The notes: a model not told the origin generated them from the sequence alone. DNA of 64,000 nt from Myxococcus qinghaiensis (GCF_024198215.1 NZ_JAKCFA010000018.1:1-64000), one strand, 5' to 3'; counted from the first letter of the stretch, positions 17,912-26,541 are shown. Made by a program: numbers and translations.

Positions 17912-18478
17912 ATGTTCTTCGGCCTCTGGAAACGGAAGAAGGAGCGCGCCCGCCCGGCCGACCCGCTCGTCGCCTTCGACGAGCTGCTGGAGAACCTTGA
18001 CCGACAGGCCGCCGAGCTGCGCAAGTCCGCCGCCACGTTGCTCGCCCTGAAAGGGGACCTGGCTCGCGCGGTGGAGCGCTACTCGCGCCGCCTGGACGAG
18101 CTGGCCTCGCGCCAGGCCACCGCCGCGTCGCGAGGGGACTCGAAGGCCGTGGCGGTGCTCACGAAGGACCGCACGCAGGCGGAGGCCCTGCTGGCCACCA
18201 CCCGCGAGTCGCTGGAGCGCGCGGACTCGGACGGCAAGCTGCTGCTGGAGGCCGCCGCGGAGCTGGGAGACAGGGTGGAGGAGCTGCGCCGCGAGCGGGA
18301 GAGCGCCTCCGCGCGCCTCACCCTGGGCGGCATCGTCACCGACGCGCTGAAGGAGCAGGTGGCCCGCTTCGAACATGCGCTGGTGGTGGACGCCGCCCGC
18401 GACGAGGTGGAGCGCGCGCACGCGCTGGCGGAGGTCTACCGCGAGGAGCGCCAGGACAAGGTGGACACCGCGGACTGA
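17912..18478 (+). CDS. PspA/IM30-like coiled-coil protein
   Basis: A 188-residue protein, almost entirely helical, with heptad-like Leu/Ala patterning across residues 20-170 (FDELLENLDRQAAELRKSA, LFVL-poor AEALLATTRESLERADSD, LGDRVEELRRERESA). It begins MFFGLWKRKKE, with a basic, aromatic N-terminus that could insert in or sit on a membrane as in PspA. It is shorter than PspA (about 220 residues), so the family call is by layout only. It starts 16 bp after the VWA gene and is therefore part of the same three-gene unit. Confidence 0.6.
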   Translation: MFFGLWKRKKERARPADPLVAFDELLENLDRQAAELRKSAATLLALKGDLARAVERYSRRLDELASRQATAASRGDSKAVAVLTKDRTQAEALLATTRESLERADSDGKLLLEAAAELGDRVEELRRERESASARLTLGGIVTDALKEQVARFEHALVVDAARDEVERAHALAEVYREERQDKVDTAD

Positions 18479-18488
18479 GCTTCGTGCT

Positions 18489-19370
18489 TCAGGTTCGGCG
18501 CGCCGTCTGGTGCAGCTCCAGGACGATGTTGCCGCCCTTGAAGAGGCGCACCGCGCCGGACGTCTGGCTCACCACCAGCGCGATGCAGGCCGTGGAGGAG
18601 GTGATTCCCGCAGCGGCCGCGTGCCGGGCACCCAGGCCGAGCGGAATCTTCACCAGCTCGTCCTGCGCGGACAGGTAGCGCCCGGCTGCCAGCACCACGC
18701 CGTCCTCGCGGATGATGAAGGCGCCGTCCAGCACCGAGAAATTCTTGATGGCCTCCCGAATCTTCGGGTCCAACACGTTCCGCTCGGCCTCGGACAGGCC
18801 CTGGAACGGGTTGATGGTCATCTGCCGGCTCTTCTCCAGCACCGTCGTGTGGTCGCCGATGGTGATGATGGTGCCGATGGGATGGCCCTCGAAGCCCTCC
18901 TGGCCAATCTGGAGCGCCAACTGGATGAGCGCGTCGACCACCTGGGAGTTAAACTCCTCGCCCAGTTTCACCCCTTCAATCGCGAGCCGATCATCCAGCG
19001 AGCCACCAATCCGCATCTGCATCAGCGTGTCAGGCGCGCGACCCACACGGCCCGTCATGCAGAGCACCAGGTCGCCTTCCTTGAACGCCCCCTGCGAGAG
19101 CGCGGAGACGAGCGCCACCTTCACCCGCTCGGTGCGCGAGTAGTCGTAGGCGGGGATGACGAGCGCACGGACCTTCCGAAGCAGGTGCTCCTGTGCCAGC
19201 TTGTCCAGCGTCACCGCATACACGAGCTTCTTGCGAGCAGGCCGGCCCCGAAGTTCCTCGGGAGGGATGGGCGTGTCACAGATGTAGAGGAAATGATCCA
19301 CATCGCTCTTGGCGGCCAGCGAGAGGGCCGAGCGCAGGAACTCCCGATCAAACTTCGTGTTCTCGCTCAA
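18489..19370 (-). CDS. Diadenylate cyclase (DisA-N/DAC domain) protein, DacZ-like
   Basis: A 293-residue protein whose C-terminal half matches the DAC domain that makes c-di-AMP from two ATP. The DGA motif is in SVLDGAFIIREDGVV (215-217). The RHR motif position reads GARHAAAAGITSST, so the last Arg is Ala. Residues 1-160 form a separate globular domain, an arrangement like archaeal DacZ rather than bacterial DisA or CdaA. TTG (19370) is the start, with GGAGG 5-6 nt upstream. It ends 10 bp past the PspA-like gene on the other strand. The loss of the last Arg makes catalysis uncertain, though some DacZ-type proteins tolerate variation there. Confidence 0.7.
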   Translation of the reverse strand: MSENTKFDREFLRSALSLAAKSDVDHFLYICDTPIPPEELRGRPARKKLVYAVTLDKLAQEHLLRKVRALVIPAYDYSRTERVKVALVSALSQGAFKEGDLVLCMTGRVGRAPDTLMQMRIGGSLDDRLAIEGVKLGEEFNSQVVDALIQLALQIGQEGFEGHPIGTIITIGDHTTVLEKSRQMTINPFQGLSEAERNVLDPKIREAIKNFSVLDGAFIIREDGVVLAAGRYLSAQDELVKIPLGLGARHAAAAGITSSTACIALVVSQTSGAVRLFKGGNIVLELHQTARRT

Positions 19371-19408
19371 CCGCCCTCCCGTTCACCCGCAGTCGTGACT
19401 GGGTCAGC

Positions 19409-19436
19409 TTGACACCGACAGCTCCCTGAATAAAGC
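19409..19436 (+). promoter_or_regulatory. Candidate promoter for the DksA-family gene
   Basis: TTGACA (19409-19414) is a perfect -35 element. After 16 bp comes TAAAGC (19431-19436), a three-of-six -10. It is about 60 bp upstream of the DksA-family start, inside the 126-bp divergent region with the DAC gene. The downstream leader contains two copies of the palindrome GGGCCC separated by a T-rich stretch. Confidence 0.4.
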
Positions 19437-19496
19437 TTTCGGGCCCTTTTTTTGGGGGACAGGGCCCAAAAACCCTCGCGCACTGGAGCGAAGGCT

Positions 19497-19859
19497 GTGA
19501 ACCAGAAAGATCTCAAGCGTTACAAGAAGATGCTCGAGGACAGCAAGACGAGCCTGCTCGAGAACGCCAAGAAGACCCTGCTGGAGGAGGCGAGTTTCGA
19601 CACGGACGACCTCCCCGATGAGATTGACCTGGCCTCTTCGGAGTACGCCCAGTCGATGCAGTTCCGACTGCGGGACCGGGAGAAGTTCTTGCTCACGAAG
19701 ATAGATCGGGCGCTGGCTCGCATCGAGGACGGCACGTTCGGCATCTGCGAGCGATGCGAGGAGGACATCTCCCCCAAGCGGTTGGAGGCGCGTCCGGTGA
19801 CGACGCTCTGCATCCGCTGCAAGGAGGAGCAGGAGAAGAAAGAGAAGTCCTACGGCTGA
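19497..19859 (+). CDS. DksA/TraR-family zinc-finger transcription factor
   Basis: A 120-residue protein from GTG 19497 (VNQKDLKRYKKML), chosen because GGAG lies 9-10 nt upstream; a longer frame begins inside the leader. Residues about 1-75 are the coiled coil (LKRYKKMLEDSKTSLLENAK). The zinc finger is CERCEEDISPKRLEARPVTTLCIRC, a C4 finger with DksA-like spacing. DksA-type proteins bind the RNA polymerase secondary channel and modulate promoters, often with (p)ppGpp. A Rel enzyme is encoded 4 kb downstream. The coiled-coil tip has DLPDEID rather than the DxxA of E. coli DksA, so activity may differ. Confidence 0.85.
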   Translation: MNQKDLKRYKKMLEDSKTSLLENAKKTLLEEASFDTDDLPDEIDLASSEYAQSMQFRLRDREKFLLTKIDRALARIEDGTFGICERCEEDISPKRLEARPVTTLCIRCKEEQEKKEKSYG

Positions 19860-19931
19860 GCGCCGTGGGGGCCCTGGGCCGCGCGGGAGTTCCCCGTGCG
19901 GCCCGGGCGCGAGTGCCGGGAGGGTGCCGCT

Positions 19932-20699
19932 TCAGGCCAGCGGCGCCTGGATTTCGACCCGGAGCAGCTGCCGGCCGATGAGGTAGTGGTCCCCGTTGTC
20001 CACGAAGGTGGGGCCGGCCAGCCGCATGAACGTGCCGTTGGACGAGCCGACGTCCCGCACCGTCAAGCGGTCCTGGCGGACCTGCAGCACCGCGTGTCGC
20101 CCGGAGACGAAGCCGTCGGTGGGGAAGATGAGGTCGCCCTGTTCGCGTCCGAGCAGGTTGTCGCCCTCGCGCAGCGGATAGGCCCCGCCCCGCAGCCCGC
20201 CCTCCAACAGCTGGATGAGCCGCAGGCGGTAGCCGGGATCCGGCGAGCCCCAGATCTGCGTTCCCCCAGGGCCTTGCGTCGCGGTGGGGATGGGCTCCAG
20301 CACCAGCCGCTGCCGGCCGAGGCGCAGCTCACCGCCCGGGGACAGCTCCCGCTCCTGGCGCAGCCGCACGAAGACGCCGTTGGCGCCGCCCACGTCCTCG
20401 ACCGCCAGCCGGGAGCCGGAGAAGAAGAAGCGCATCTGGACGGGCATGATGAAGGGGTCGTCCGGGAGGGAGATCTCCCCCTGCTGGCCGCAGGTGAGGG
20501 TGTCTCGCTGCATGCGGACGACGGACTCGGGGCCGCCGTCGGCCCGCACCACGCGGATGGAGACCTGGGGGCGCGTGGACAGGCTGGCCACGGCCATGAC
20601 CATCGTCCCGGAGCGCAGCGGAGAGCCGCACGCTCGGCAGACGGTGGCATCCCGGGGGTTTTCGGCGTCGCAACGGGGGCAGTATTCCATCGCTTCCAT
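19932..20699 (-). CDS. Zinc-ribbon protein with two FHA domains
   Basis: A 255-residue protein. It starts with a rubredoxin-like zinc ribbon CPRCDAENPRDATVCRACG (7-25). Two FHA-like domains follow. The second, complete one carries the phosphothreonine-binding motif: GR in NLLGREQGDLIF, SGRH in FVSGRHAVLQV and SSNG in RDVGSSNGTFM. The first (about 40-130) is more degenerate, with GGANGVFV in place of the usual SxNG. It is divergent from the zinc-ribbon kinase 113 bp away. Role: phosphothreonine reader, presumably for a Ser/Thr kinase such as its neighbour. A GGAG precedes ATG 20699. Confidence 0.82.
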   Translation of the reverse strand: MEAMEYCPRCDAENPRDATVCRACGSPLRSGTMVMAVASLSTRPQVSIRVVRADGGPESVVRMQRDTLTCGQQGEISLPDDPFIMPVQMRFFFSGSRLAVEDVGGANGVFVRLRQERELSPGGELRLGRQRLVLEPIPTATQGPGGTQIWGSPDPGYRLRLIQLLEGGLRGGAYPLREGDNLLGREQGDLIFPTDGFVSGRHAVLQVRQDRLTVRDVGSSNGTFMRLAGPTFVDNGDHYLIGRQLLRVEIQAPLA

Positions 20700-20812
20700 G
20701 AGGGCTCCGCGTTTCTACCAGGGGTCAAGCGTGGTTGCTCGTCTTGCGAGCGGCTTGCTCATGACCCGAGCGACGTGGTGAACTCCGGACCCCACCCTTC
20801 GGGGACGTTGAC

Positions 20813-22501
20813 TTGCACTGCCCCTCCTGCGGCGCTGACGCCCAAGAATCCTCCCGTTTCTGCCCGGCCTGCGGCGCGACACTCGTGCGCGCGCCGGATG
20901 CTGACGACTACGTCGGCCTGACGATTGCCCAGAAATACCGGGTCGAGGCCCTCATTGGCGAGGGAGGCATGGGCCGCGTGTTCCGAGCCCGGCAGATCTC
21001 CCTCGACAAGGTGGTGGTGCTCAAGGTCCTCCGGCACACGCTGCTGTCGGACGAGCGCACCGTGGCGCGCTTCCAGCGCGAGGCCAAGGCCGCCAGCCGG
21101 CTGAACCACCGCAACTCCATCAGCGTGCTGGACTTCGGCCAGGCCGAGGACGGCGCGCTCTTCATCGCCATGGAGTACGTGGCGGGGCAGGACCTGCACC
21201 AGATCCTCAGCCGCGAGTGGCCCCTGGGCGAGGGGCGCGTGGTGCGCATCGTCAGCCAGGTGCTCGGCGCGCTCTCGGACGCGCACGGCGCGGGCGTCAT
21301 CCACCGAGACCTCAAGCCCGAGAACATCATGGTGGAGCAGCGGCGCAACGAGCCGGACTTCGTCAAGGTGCTCGACTTCGGCATCGCGAAAATCACCGAC
21401 TCCACCGATGACGGTCCCGCCCTCACGCGCGCGGGCTTCGTCTGCGGCACGCCCGAGTACATGTCCCCGGAGCAGGCGCGCGGCGCGACGCTGGACCACC
21501 GCTCGGACCTGTACGCCGTGGGCGTCATCCTCTACCAGCTCATGACGGGCCTGTTGCCGTTCGAGTCGGACTCGGCGGTGGGCTTCGCCACCAAGCACCT
21601 CACCGAGGAGCCGCCGCCTCCCACGCGGCGCCGGCCCGACGCGCGCATCTCCCCGGCCATGGAGCGGCTCATCCTGCGCACGCTCTCCAAGAGCCCGGAT
21701 GACCGGCCCGCCAACGCGGAGGCGTTCCGCGCGGAGCTGATGGCGGTGGAGAAGGAGCGGCGTCGCACGGAGTCGCCCTCGCGGAGGCCCCAGCCGTCGG
21801 CGGTGCTCGCGCCGCTGCCGCGCAAGTCGTCCACCGGACGCAACGACGACGCCACGGCGCCGGAGTGGGGCAATGAGATGACGGTGGAGGCCACGGTCCG
21901 CGCGCTGCCGGACGTGCTCTCACCGCTGCCCTCCAACGCCAACGTCATGCCCGCGACGCGGGAGAAGACCGACTCCATCATCCCCACGCAGCCCGGGGTG
22001 AGCGGCGGAGGACTGGGCTTCTTCTTCAAGTCGCTCACCGTGCTGCTGGTGCTCGGCGCGGCCCTCTTCTTCACCTACTTCTATTACTTCAACGGCGGCG
22101 GGAAGACGGGCCCCATCTCCCCCTTCGCCGTCCCGCGCAACGCGCCCGTGCCCGGCAAGGTGAGCACGTCGGTGGGCGACGCCGAGCAGCCGCTGTACGA
22201 GCAGCAGATCCTCGCGACGAACCGCAACCTGGAGGAGTCCCGCATGCACGTGCAGGCGGGAGACCTCGCGCTGGAGCGTGGAGACGCGGGGCTCGCCATT
22301 GCCAAGTACCGTGAGGCCTTCGAGAAGAACCCGGACCCGGAGCTGGCCCTCAAACTGGGCGAACTCTACTGGCAGAAGGATCAGCTCGAGGAGGCGCGGG
22401 GTTGGTGGTCGCGGCACCTGCGCGAGGTGGCGGACTCGAAGGCCCGCCCGGTCATCGAGCAGCGCCTGGGTGGCGCCGTGGCCCGCCCGTCCAGCCCGTA
22501 G
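20813..22501 (+). CDS. Membrane Ser/Thr protein kinase with zinc ribbon and TPR tail
   Basis: A 562-residue Hanks-type kinase. A zinc ribbon CPSCGADAQESSRFCPACG precedes the kinase domain (about 30-290). The glycine loop is GEGGMGRV and the catalytic loop is VIHRDLKPENIM. The activation segment begins DFGIAK and ends GTPEYMSPE. The lysine motif is VVVLKVL rather than VAIK. A linker of about 110 residues leads to one transmembrane helix (FKSLTVLLVLGAALFFTYFY) and a C-terminal TPR-like domain (ALERGDAGLAIAKYREAFEKN). Topology: kinase inside, TPR outside. The start is TTG at 20813, supported by the zinc ribbon opening MHCPSC. It lies divergent to one zinc-ribbon FHA gene and convergent with another. 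Confidence 0.9.
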   Translation: MHCPSCGADAQESSRFCPACGATLVRAPDADDYVGLTIAQKYRVEALIGEGGMGRVFRARQISLDKVVVLKVLRHTLLSDERTVARFQREAKAASRLNHRNSISVLDFGQAEDGALFIAMEYVAGQDLHQILSREWPLGEGRVVRIVSQVLGALSDAHGAGVIHRDLKPENIMVEQRRNEPDFVKVLDFGIAKITDSTDDGPALTRAGFVCGTPEYMSPEQARGATLDHRSDLYAVGVILYQLMTGLLPFESDSAVGFATKHLTEEPPPPTRRRPDARISPAMERLILRTLSKSPDDRPANAEAFRAELMAVEKERRRTESPSRRPQPSAVLAPLPRKSSTGRNDDATAPEWGNEMTVEATVRALPDVLSPLPSNANVMPATREKTDSIIPTQPGVSGGGLGFFFKSLTVLLVLGAALFFTYFYYFNGGGKTGPISPFAVPRNAPVPGKVSTSVGDAEQPLYEQQILATNRNLEESRMHVQAGDLALERGDAGLAIAKYREAFEKNPDPELALKLGELYWQKDQLEEARGWWSRHLREVADSKARPVIEQRLGGAVARPSSP

Positions 22502-22543
22502 CGAGCGCGCCGGGCGAAGTGCCCATGCGCTCACGCTGACCGA

Positions 22544-23710
22544 CTAGCCGAGCGTCTCCACCTGGAGCACGTGCTGCCCCAGGCGCACGCGGTCTCCCGG
22601 GCGCAGGGGACGCTCCTCGCCCGCGGGGATGCGCACGTAGGTGCCCAGGCCGCCGGACAAGTCGCGCAGCAGTGCTCCCGTGGGAGTGGGGGACAGCTCG
22701 CAGTGGCGACCGGCGAGGCCCTCGTCTCCCGGGAAGCTCAAGTCACAGTGCGCCTGGCCCAGCGTGAGCAGCGGGGCGGCCGTCACCACCGCGCGGCCTC
22801 CCCGGCCACCAAAGATGACCTCCTCGACGCCGTACACGGCCTGGCCGAGCGGCACCGGGGCGCCGTAGACGAGGGGACGACCGGGCACCGGCACGGGCGT
22901 CTCCAGCCGGCCCGTGAAGCGGAACAGCCGCTGGCCCGCGCTGAAGTGGGTGCGCGCGGTGATGGCCTCCGTGCCCGCCACCGTGACGAACACGCCCGAG
23001 GCGCTGGACTCGTCACGCACGAAGAGCGCGCCGTCCTTCACCAGGAAGGTGGCGTGAAGCGGGGACACGAAGCCGTCATCGGGGAAGAGGATGGCGCCGC
23101 GCTGGCGGCCGACGACGCAACCGGTGACGGGCAGCTTGTAGCGCTGGCCCCGCGTCGAGCCCGCGATGACCGCCAGGCCGAACCGCGACGCGGCGGGGGC
23201 GGGGCGGGGGGCCGCGACGGGAGGAGCCGTGGCGCCAGCTCGGCCGGGCAGGGCGGCATCCGGCACCGGAGGCGGCGGTCGGGTGTTGGCGGGCCCCGCG
23301 GGCGCCGAGCCCCGGGGGGCCAGGGAGGGCGGAGTCGCGGGCGCGGGCGGGCGCGTGCTGGCGGGCCGCTCCACCATCAACCCGGCGGCGGCCGTGGGCG
23401 GCGGCGTCCGGGCGGAGGGGCGCATACCGGGAGGAATGGCGCTGGGCGGAGGCGGAGTGACAGGGGGGCTGGCGGGCTCGCCCGTCTTGGAGGCGGGGCC
23501 GGGGAAGGAGGCCACGGCGGCGGGCCGACCTCCCTGAGGCGTCGCGGCGGGGGGCCGGGTGGTGGCGGCGGGCTTCGCGGCGGGAGGCCTGGCCGCGGGT
23601 GCGTCTCCCAGCGCCTGGCCGCAGAGCACGCAGGAGGCCGAGCGCGGCGGATTGAACCCGTCACAGGTCGGGCAAACCACGGAGAGAGACGACAACAAGA
23701 GCTGTGACAT
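22544..23710 (-). CDS. Zinc-ribbon protein with a long Pro/Ala linker and FHA domains
   Basis: A 388-residue protein. The N-terminus is a zinc ribbon CPTCDGFNPPRSASCVLCG (about 13-31). A linker of some 130 residues, very rich in Pro and Ala (PPPPSAIPPGMRPSARTPPP), follows. The FHA fold is seen in residues 175-275 (GCVVGRQRGAILF, SPLHATF, DESSASGVFV). A second FHA-like repeat covers 295-388 (LTLGQAHCDLSF, AGRHCEL, SGGLGTYVRI). ATG 23710 is the start. The gene converges on the zinc-ribbon kinase and is divergent from rel. It shares its ribbon-plus-FHA architecture with the protein encoded at 19932-20699. Confidence 0.8.
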   Translation of the reverse strand: MSQLLLSSLSVVCPTCDGFNPPRSASCVLCGQALGDAPAARPPAAKPAATTRPPAATPQGGRPAAVASFPGPASKTGEPASPPVTPPPPSAIPPGMRPSARTPPPTAAAGLMVERPASTRPPAPATPPSLAPRGSAPAGPANTRPPPPVPDAALPGRAGATAPPVAAPRPAPAASRFGLAVIAGSTRGQRYKLPVTGCVVGRQRGAILFPDDGFVSPLHATFLVKDGALFVRDESSASGVFVTVAGTEAITARTHFSAGQRLFRFTGRLETPVPVPGRPLVYGAPVPLGQAVYGVEEVIFGGRGGRAVVTAAPLLTLGQAHCDLSFPGDEGLAGRHCELSPTPTGALLRDLSGGLGTYVRIPAGEERPLRPGDRVRLGQHVLQVETLG

Positions 23711-23858
23711 GGGCGTAGGCGAATCTACGGGCGCGTAAAACGTCGGGTCAACGAAAGCGAACGCGATGGGTGGGACACGTCTGGAAGAGAAATACGACAG
23801 GTTCCGTGGGGCAACGTTGCCCCCCCTCCGGCACGAAGTTACGATTCCCCCTGCTTCG

Positions 23859-26072
23859 ATGATCCGCCTGAACGACATCCTCCAACGGGTTTCCTCGTAC
23901 CACCCGGACCCCGACCTGGACATCATCAAGAAGGCCTACGTCTACTCGGCCAAGGTGCATCAAGGCCAACTGAGGAAGTCGGGCGAGCCCTATCTCGTCC
24001 ACCCGCTGGAGGTGGCCGGCATCCTCGCGGACCTCAAGCTGGACGAGGCCTCCATCGTCACCGGTCTGCTCCACGATACCATCGAGGACACGCTCGCCAC
24101 CGCGGAGGAGCTCACGGAGCTGTTCGGCGCGGAGGTGGCCCAGCTGGTGGACGGCGTCACCAAGCTGTCCAAGTTCTCCGCGTCCGCCACGCTCTCCCAG
24201 GAGGAGAAGCAGGCGGAGAACTTCCGGAAGATGATCATCGCGATGGCGCAGGACATCCGCGTCATCCTCGTGAAGCTGGCGGACCGCACGCACAACATGC
24301 GGACGCTGGACCACATGAACGAGGAGAAGCAGGCGCGCATCGCCCAGGAGACGCTGGACATCTACGCGCCCCTGGCGAACCGGCTCGGCATCTCCTGGAT
24401 AAAGACGGAGCTGGAGGACCTGAGCTTCCGCTACGTGAAGCCGCAGGAGTTCTTCGGCCTCCAGGAGAAGCTCAACAAGCGCAAGAAGGAGCGGGAGAAG
24501 TACATCGAGGACACCTGCGACCTCATCCGCTCCAAGCTCGCGGAGCGCGGCCTGAAGGGCGAGGTCTCCGGCCGCTTCAAGCACGTCTACAGCATCTACA
24601 AGAAGATCAAGTCGCAGGGCATCGACTTCGATCAGATCCACGACATCATCGCCTTCCGCATCATCTCCCCCGCAGCTCCCGCCTGCTACGAGGCGCTGGG
24701 CCTGGTGCACGAGATGTGGAAGCCGGTGCCGGGGCGCTTCAAGGACTTCATCGCGATTCCGAAGCCCAACATGTACCAGTCGCTGCACACCACGGTGATT
24801 GGCCCGCTGAGCGAGCGCGTGGAGGTGCAGATCCGCACGGCGGAGATGCACAAGATCGCCGAGGAAGGCATCGCCGCCCACTGGAAGTACAAGGAGGGCA
24901 AGGCCGTCATCTCCAAGGATGACGAGAAGTTCGCCTGGCTGCGCCAGCTCATGGAGTGGCAGCAGGACCTGAAGGACCCGAAGGAGTTCCTCGAGACGGT
25001 GAAGGTGGACCTCTTCACCGACGAGGTCTTCGTCTTCACGCCCAAGGGCGACGTGCGCTCGCTGCCGCGCGGCGCGACGCCGGTGGACTTCGCGTACGCC
25101 ATCCACTCGGACGTGGGCAACCGGTGCGTGGGCGCGAAGGTGAACGGCAAGATTGTTCCCCTGCGCTACAAGCTGAAGAACGGCGACACGGTGGAGGTGC
25201 TCACCAGCCCGCAGCAGCACCCGTCCAAGGACTGGCTCACCTTCGTCAAGACGAGCCGCGCGCAGCAGCGCATCCGCGGCTTCATCAAGCAGCAGCAGCG
25301 CGAGAAGAGCCTGCAGCTGGGCCGCGAGCTGACGGACCGCGAGTTCAAGCGCTTCCAGCTCAACTTCAACAAGCTGCTCAAGTCCGGCGAGGTGAAGAAG
25401 GTCGCCGAGGAGCTGGGCTTCCGAATCGAGGACGACCTGCTGGTGGCCATCGGCTACGGCAAGGTGACGCCGCAGCAGCTGGTGCATCGCCTGGTCCCCG
25501 AGGAGAAGCGCCACGAGGCGGAGGCCACGCCCCGGGGCGAGGGCTCCGGCAACGGCGCGCCCGCGGGCGCCAGCTCCATGCTGCCCGGCCTGTCCCGCGT
25601 GACGGACCTGGCCAAGCGCCTCGTCGGCCGCAGCAACCGCAGCGGCGTGCAGATTGGCGGCGTGGACGACGTGCTCGTGCGCTTCGGACGGTGTTGCAAC
25701 CCCGTCCCTGGCGACCCCATCGCCGGCTTCATCACCCGGGGACGGGGAGTGACGGTGCACACGGTGGGCTGCGAGAAGGCGCTCGCGACGGACCCCGAGC
25801 GGCGCGTGGACGTGAGCTGGGATGTGAAGGGGGACTTCAAGCGCCCCGTCACCCTGCGCGTGCTGACGGCGGACCGCACGGGCCTGTTGGCCGACATCTC
25901 CAACATCTTCTCGAAGAAGGGCGTCAACATCTCCCAGGCCAACTGTCGGGCCACGGGCGATGACCGGGCGGTGAACACCTTCGAGGTCATCATCTCGGAC
26001 CTGAAGCAGCTGACGGACCTGATGCGCACCATCGAGCGCTTGAGCGGCGTCTACTCCGTGGAGCGAATCTAA
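23859..26072 (+). CDS. Bifunctional (p)ppGpp synthetase/hydrolase (RelA/SpoT family)
   Basis: A 737-residue Rel enzyme. The N-terminal HD hydrolase has HDTIED (72-77), the Mn-binding HDxxED motif, so hydrolysis should be active. The synthetase has RFKD in GRFKDFIAIPKPN, the RXKD form typical of bifunctional enzymes (RelA has EXDD), plus SLHTTVIG and VQIRT. The TGS domain starts at VDLFTDEVFVFTPKGDVRSL (about 383) and the ACT domain is at the C-terminus (VTLRVLTADRTGLLADISNI). ATG 23859 starts MIRLNDILQRV; an earlier in-frame ATG adds residues with no Rel character. It makes and removes the starvation alarmone that triggers fruiting in Myxococcus. Confidence 0.94.
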   Translation: MIRLNDILQRVSSYHPDPDLDIIKKAYVYSAKVHQGQLRKSGEPYLVHPLEVAGILADLKLDEASIVTGLLHDTIEDTLATAEELTELFGAEVAQLVDGVTKLSKFSASATLSQEEKQAENFRKMIIAMAQDIRVILVKLADRTHNMRTLDHMNEEKQARIAQETLDIYAPLANRLGISWIKTELEDLSFRYVKPQEFFGLQEKLNKRKKEREKYIEDTCDLIRSKLAERGLKGEVSGRFKHVYSIYKKIKSQGIDFDQIHDIIAFRIISPAAPACYEALGLVHEMWKPVPGRFKDFIAIPKPNMYQSLHTTVIGPLSERVEVQIRTAEMHKIAEEGIAAHWKYKEGKAVISKDDEKFAWLRQLMEWQQDLKDPKEFLETVKVDLFTDEVFVFTPKGDVRSLPRGATPVDFAYAIHSDVGNRCVGAKVNGKIVPLRYKLKNGDTVEVLTSPQQHPSKDWLTFVKTSRAQQRIRGFIKQQQREKSLQLGRELTDREFKRFQLNFNKLLKSGEVKKVAEELGFRIEDDLLVAIGYGKVTPQQLVHRLVPEEKRHEAEATPRGEGSGNGAPAGASSMLPGLSRVTDLAKRLVGRSNRSGVQIGGVDDVLVRFGRCCNPVPGDPIAGFITRGRGVTVHTVGCEKALATDPERRVDVSWDVKGDFKRPVTLRVLTADRTGLLADISNIFSKKGVNISQANCRATGDDRAVNTFEVIISDLKQLTDLMRTIERLSGVYSVERI

Positions 26073-26154
26073 TCCGCCGCCTTTCGTGCTAGAGCGCCCG
26101 GGAAATCCGGTGGCCCGTCTCTCGAGGGCCACCCCAACCCTCGAGGTGCGCTCC

Positions 26155-26541
26155 ATGGCTCGGAAGACCCTTCACTCGGACCAGGCTCCCAAGGCCATTG
26201 GCCCGTACTCGCAGGCGGTGCAGGTGGACGCCGGGAAGCTGACCTTCCTGTCCGGGCAGATTCCCCTGGACCCCGCCACCATGGAGATGGTGCAGGGGGA
26301 CGTCGTCGCCCAGGCGGAGCGGGTGATGCTCAACCTGCAGGCCGTGCTCGCCGCGGGCGGGCTGGACTTCAGCCACGTGGTGCGCTGCACCATCTTCCTC
26401 ACGGACCTGGGTGATTTCGCCAAGGTGAATGAGGTGTACGGCCGCTACTTCACCGGAGCGCCCCCGGCCCGCGCCACCGTGCAGGTGTCCGCGCTGCCCC
26501 GCGGCTCCAAGGTGGAGATCGACGCCATCGCCGTCTCCTGA
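26155..26541 (+). CDS. RidA-family deaminase
   Basis: A 128-residue protein of the YjgF/YER057c/UK114 (RidA) family, which hydrolyses reactive imine/enamine intermediates. Matching signatures are KAIGPYSQAVQ, LTFLSGQIPLDP, the catalytic-site Arg in VVRCTIFLTDL and PPARATVQVSALPRGSKVEIDAIA at the C-terminus. ATG 26155 was preferred because a GAGGTG lies 8 bp before it and the family N-terminus fits. It is followed by a strong hairpin terminator that it shares with the convergent DsbA-like gene. Confidence 0.92.
   Translation: MARKTLHSDQAPKAIGPYSQAVQVDAGKLTFLSGQIPLDPATMEMVQGDVVAQAERVMLNLQAVLAAGGLDFSHVVRCTIFLTDLGDFAKVNEVYGRYFTGAPPARATVQVSALPRGSKVEIDAIAVS

Noticed and set aside
19441-19470. Terminator between the DAC and DksA genes
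   Set aside because: The GGGCCC copies are palindromes and the T/A runs do not form a proper stem-plus-T-tract; it lies in a divergent promoter region.
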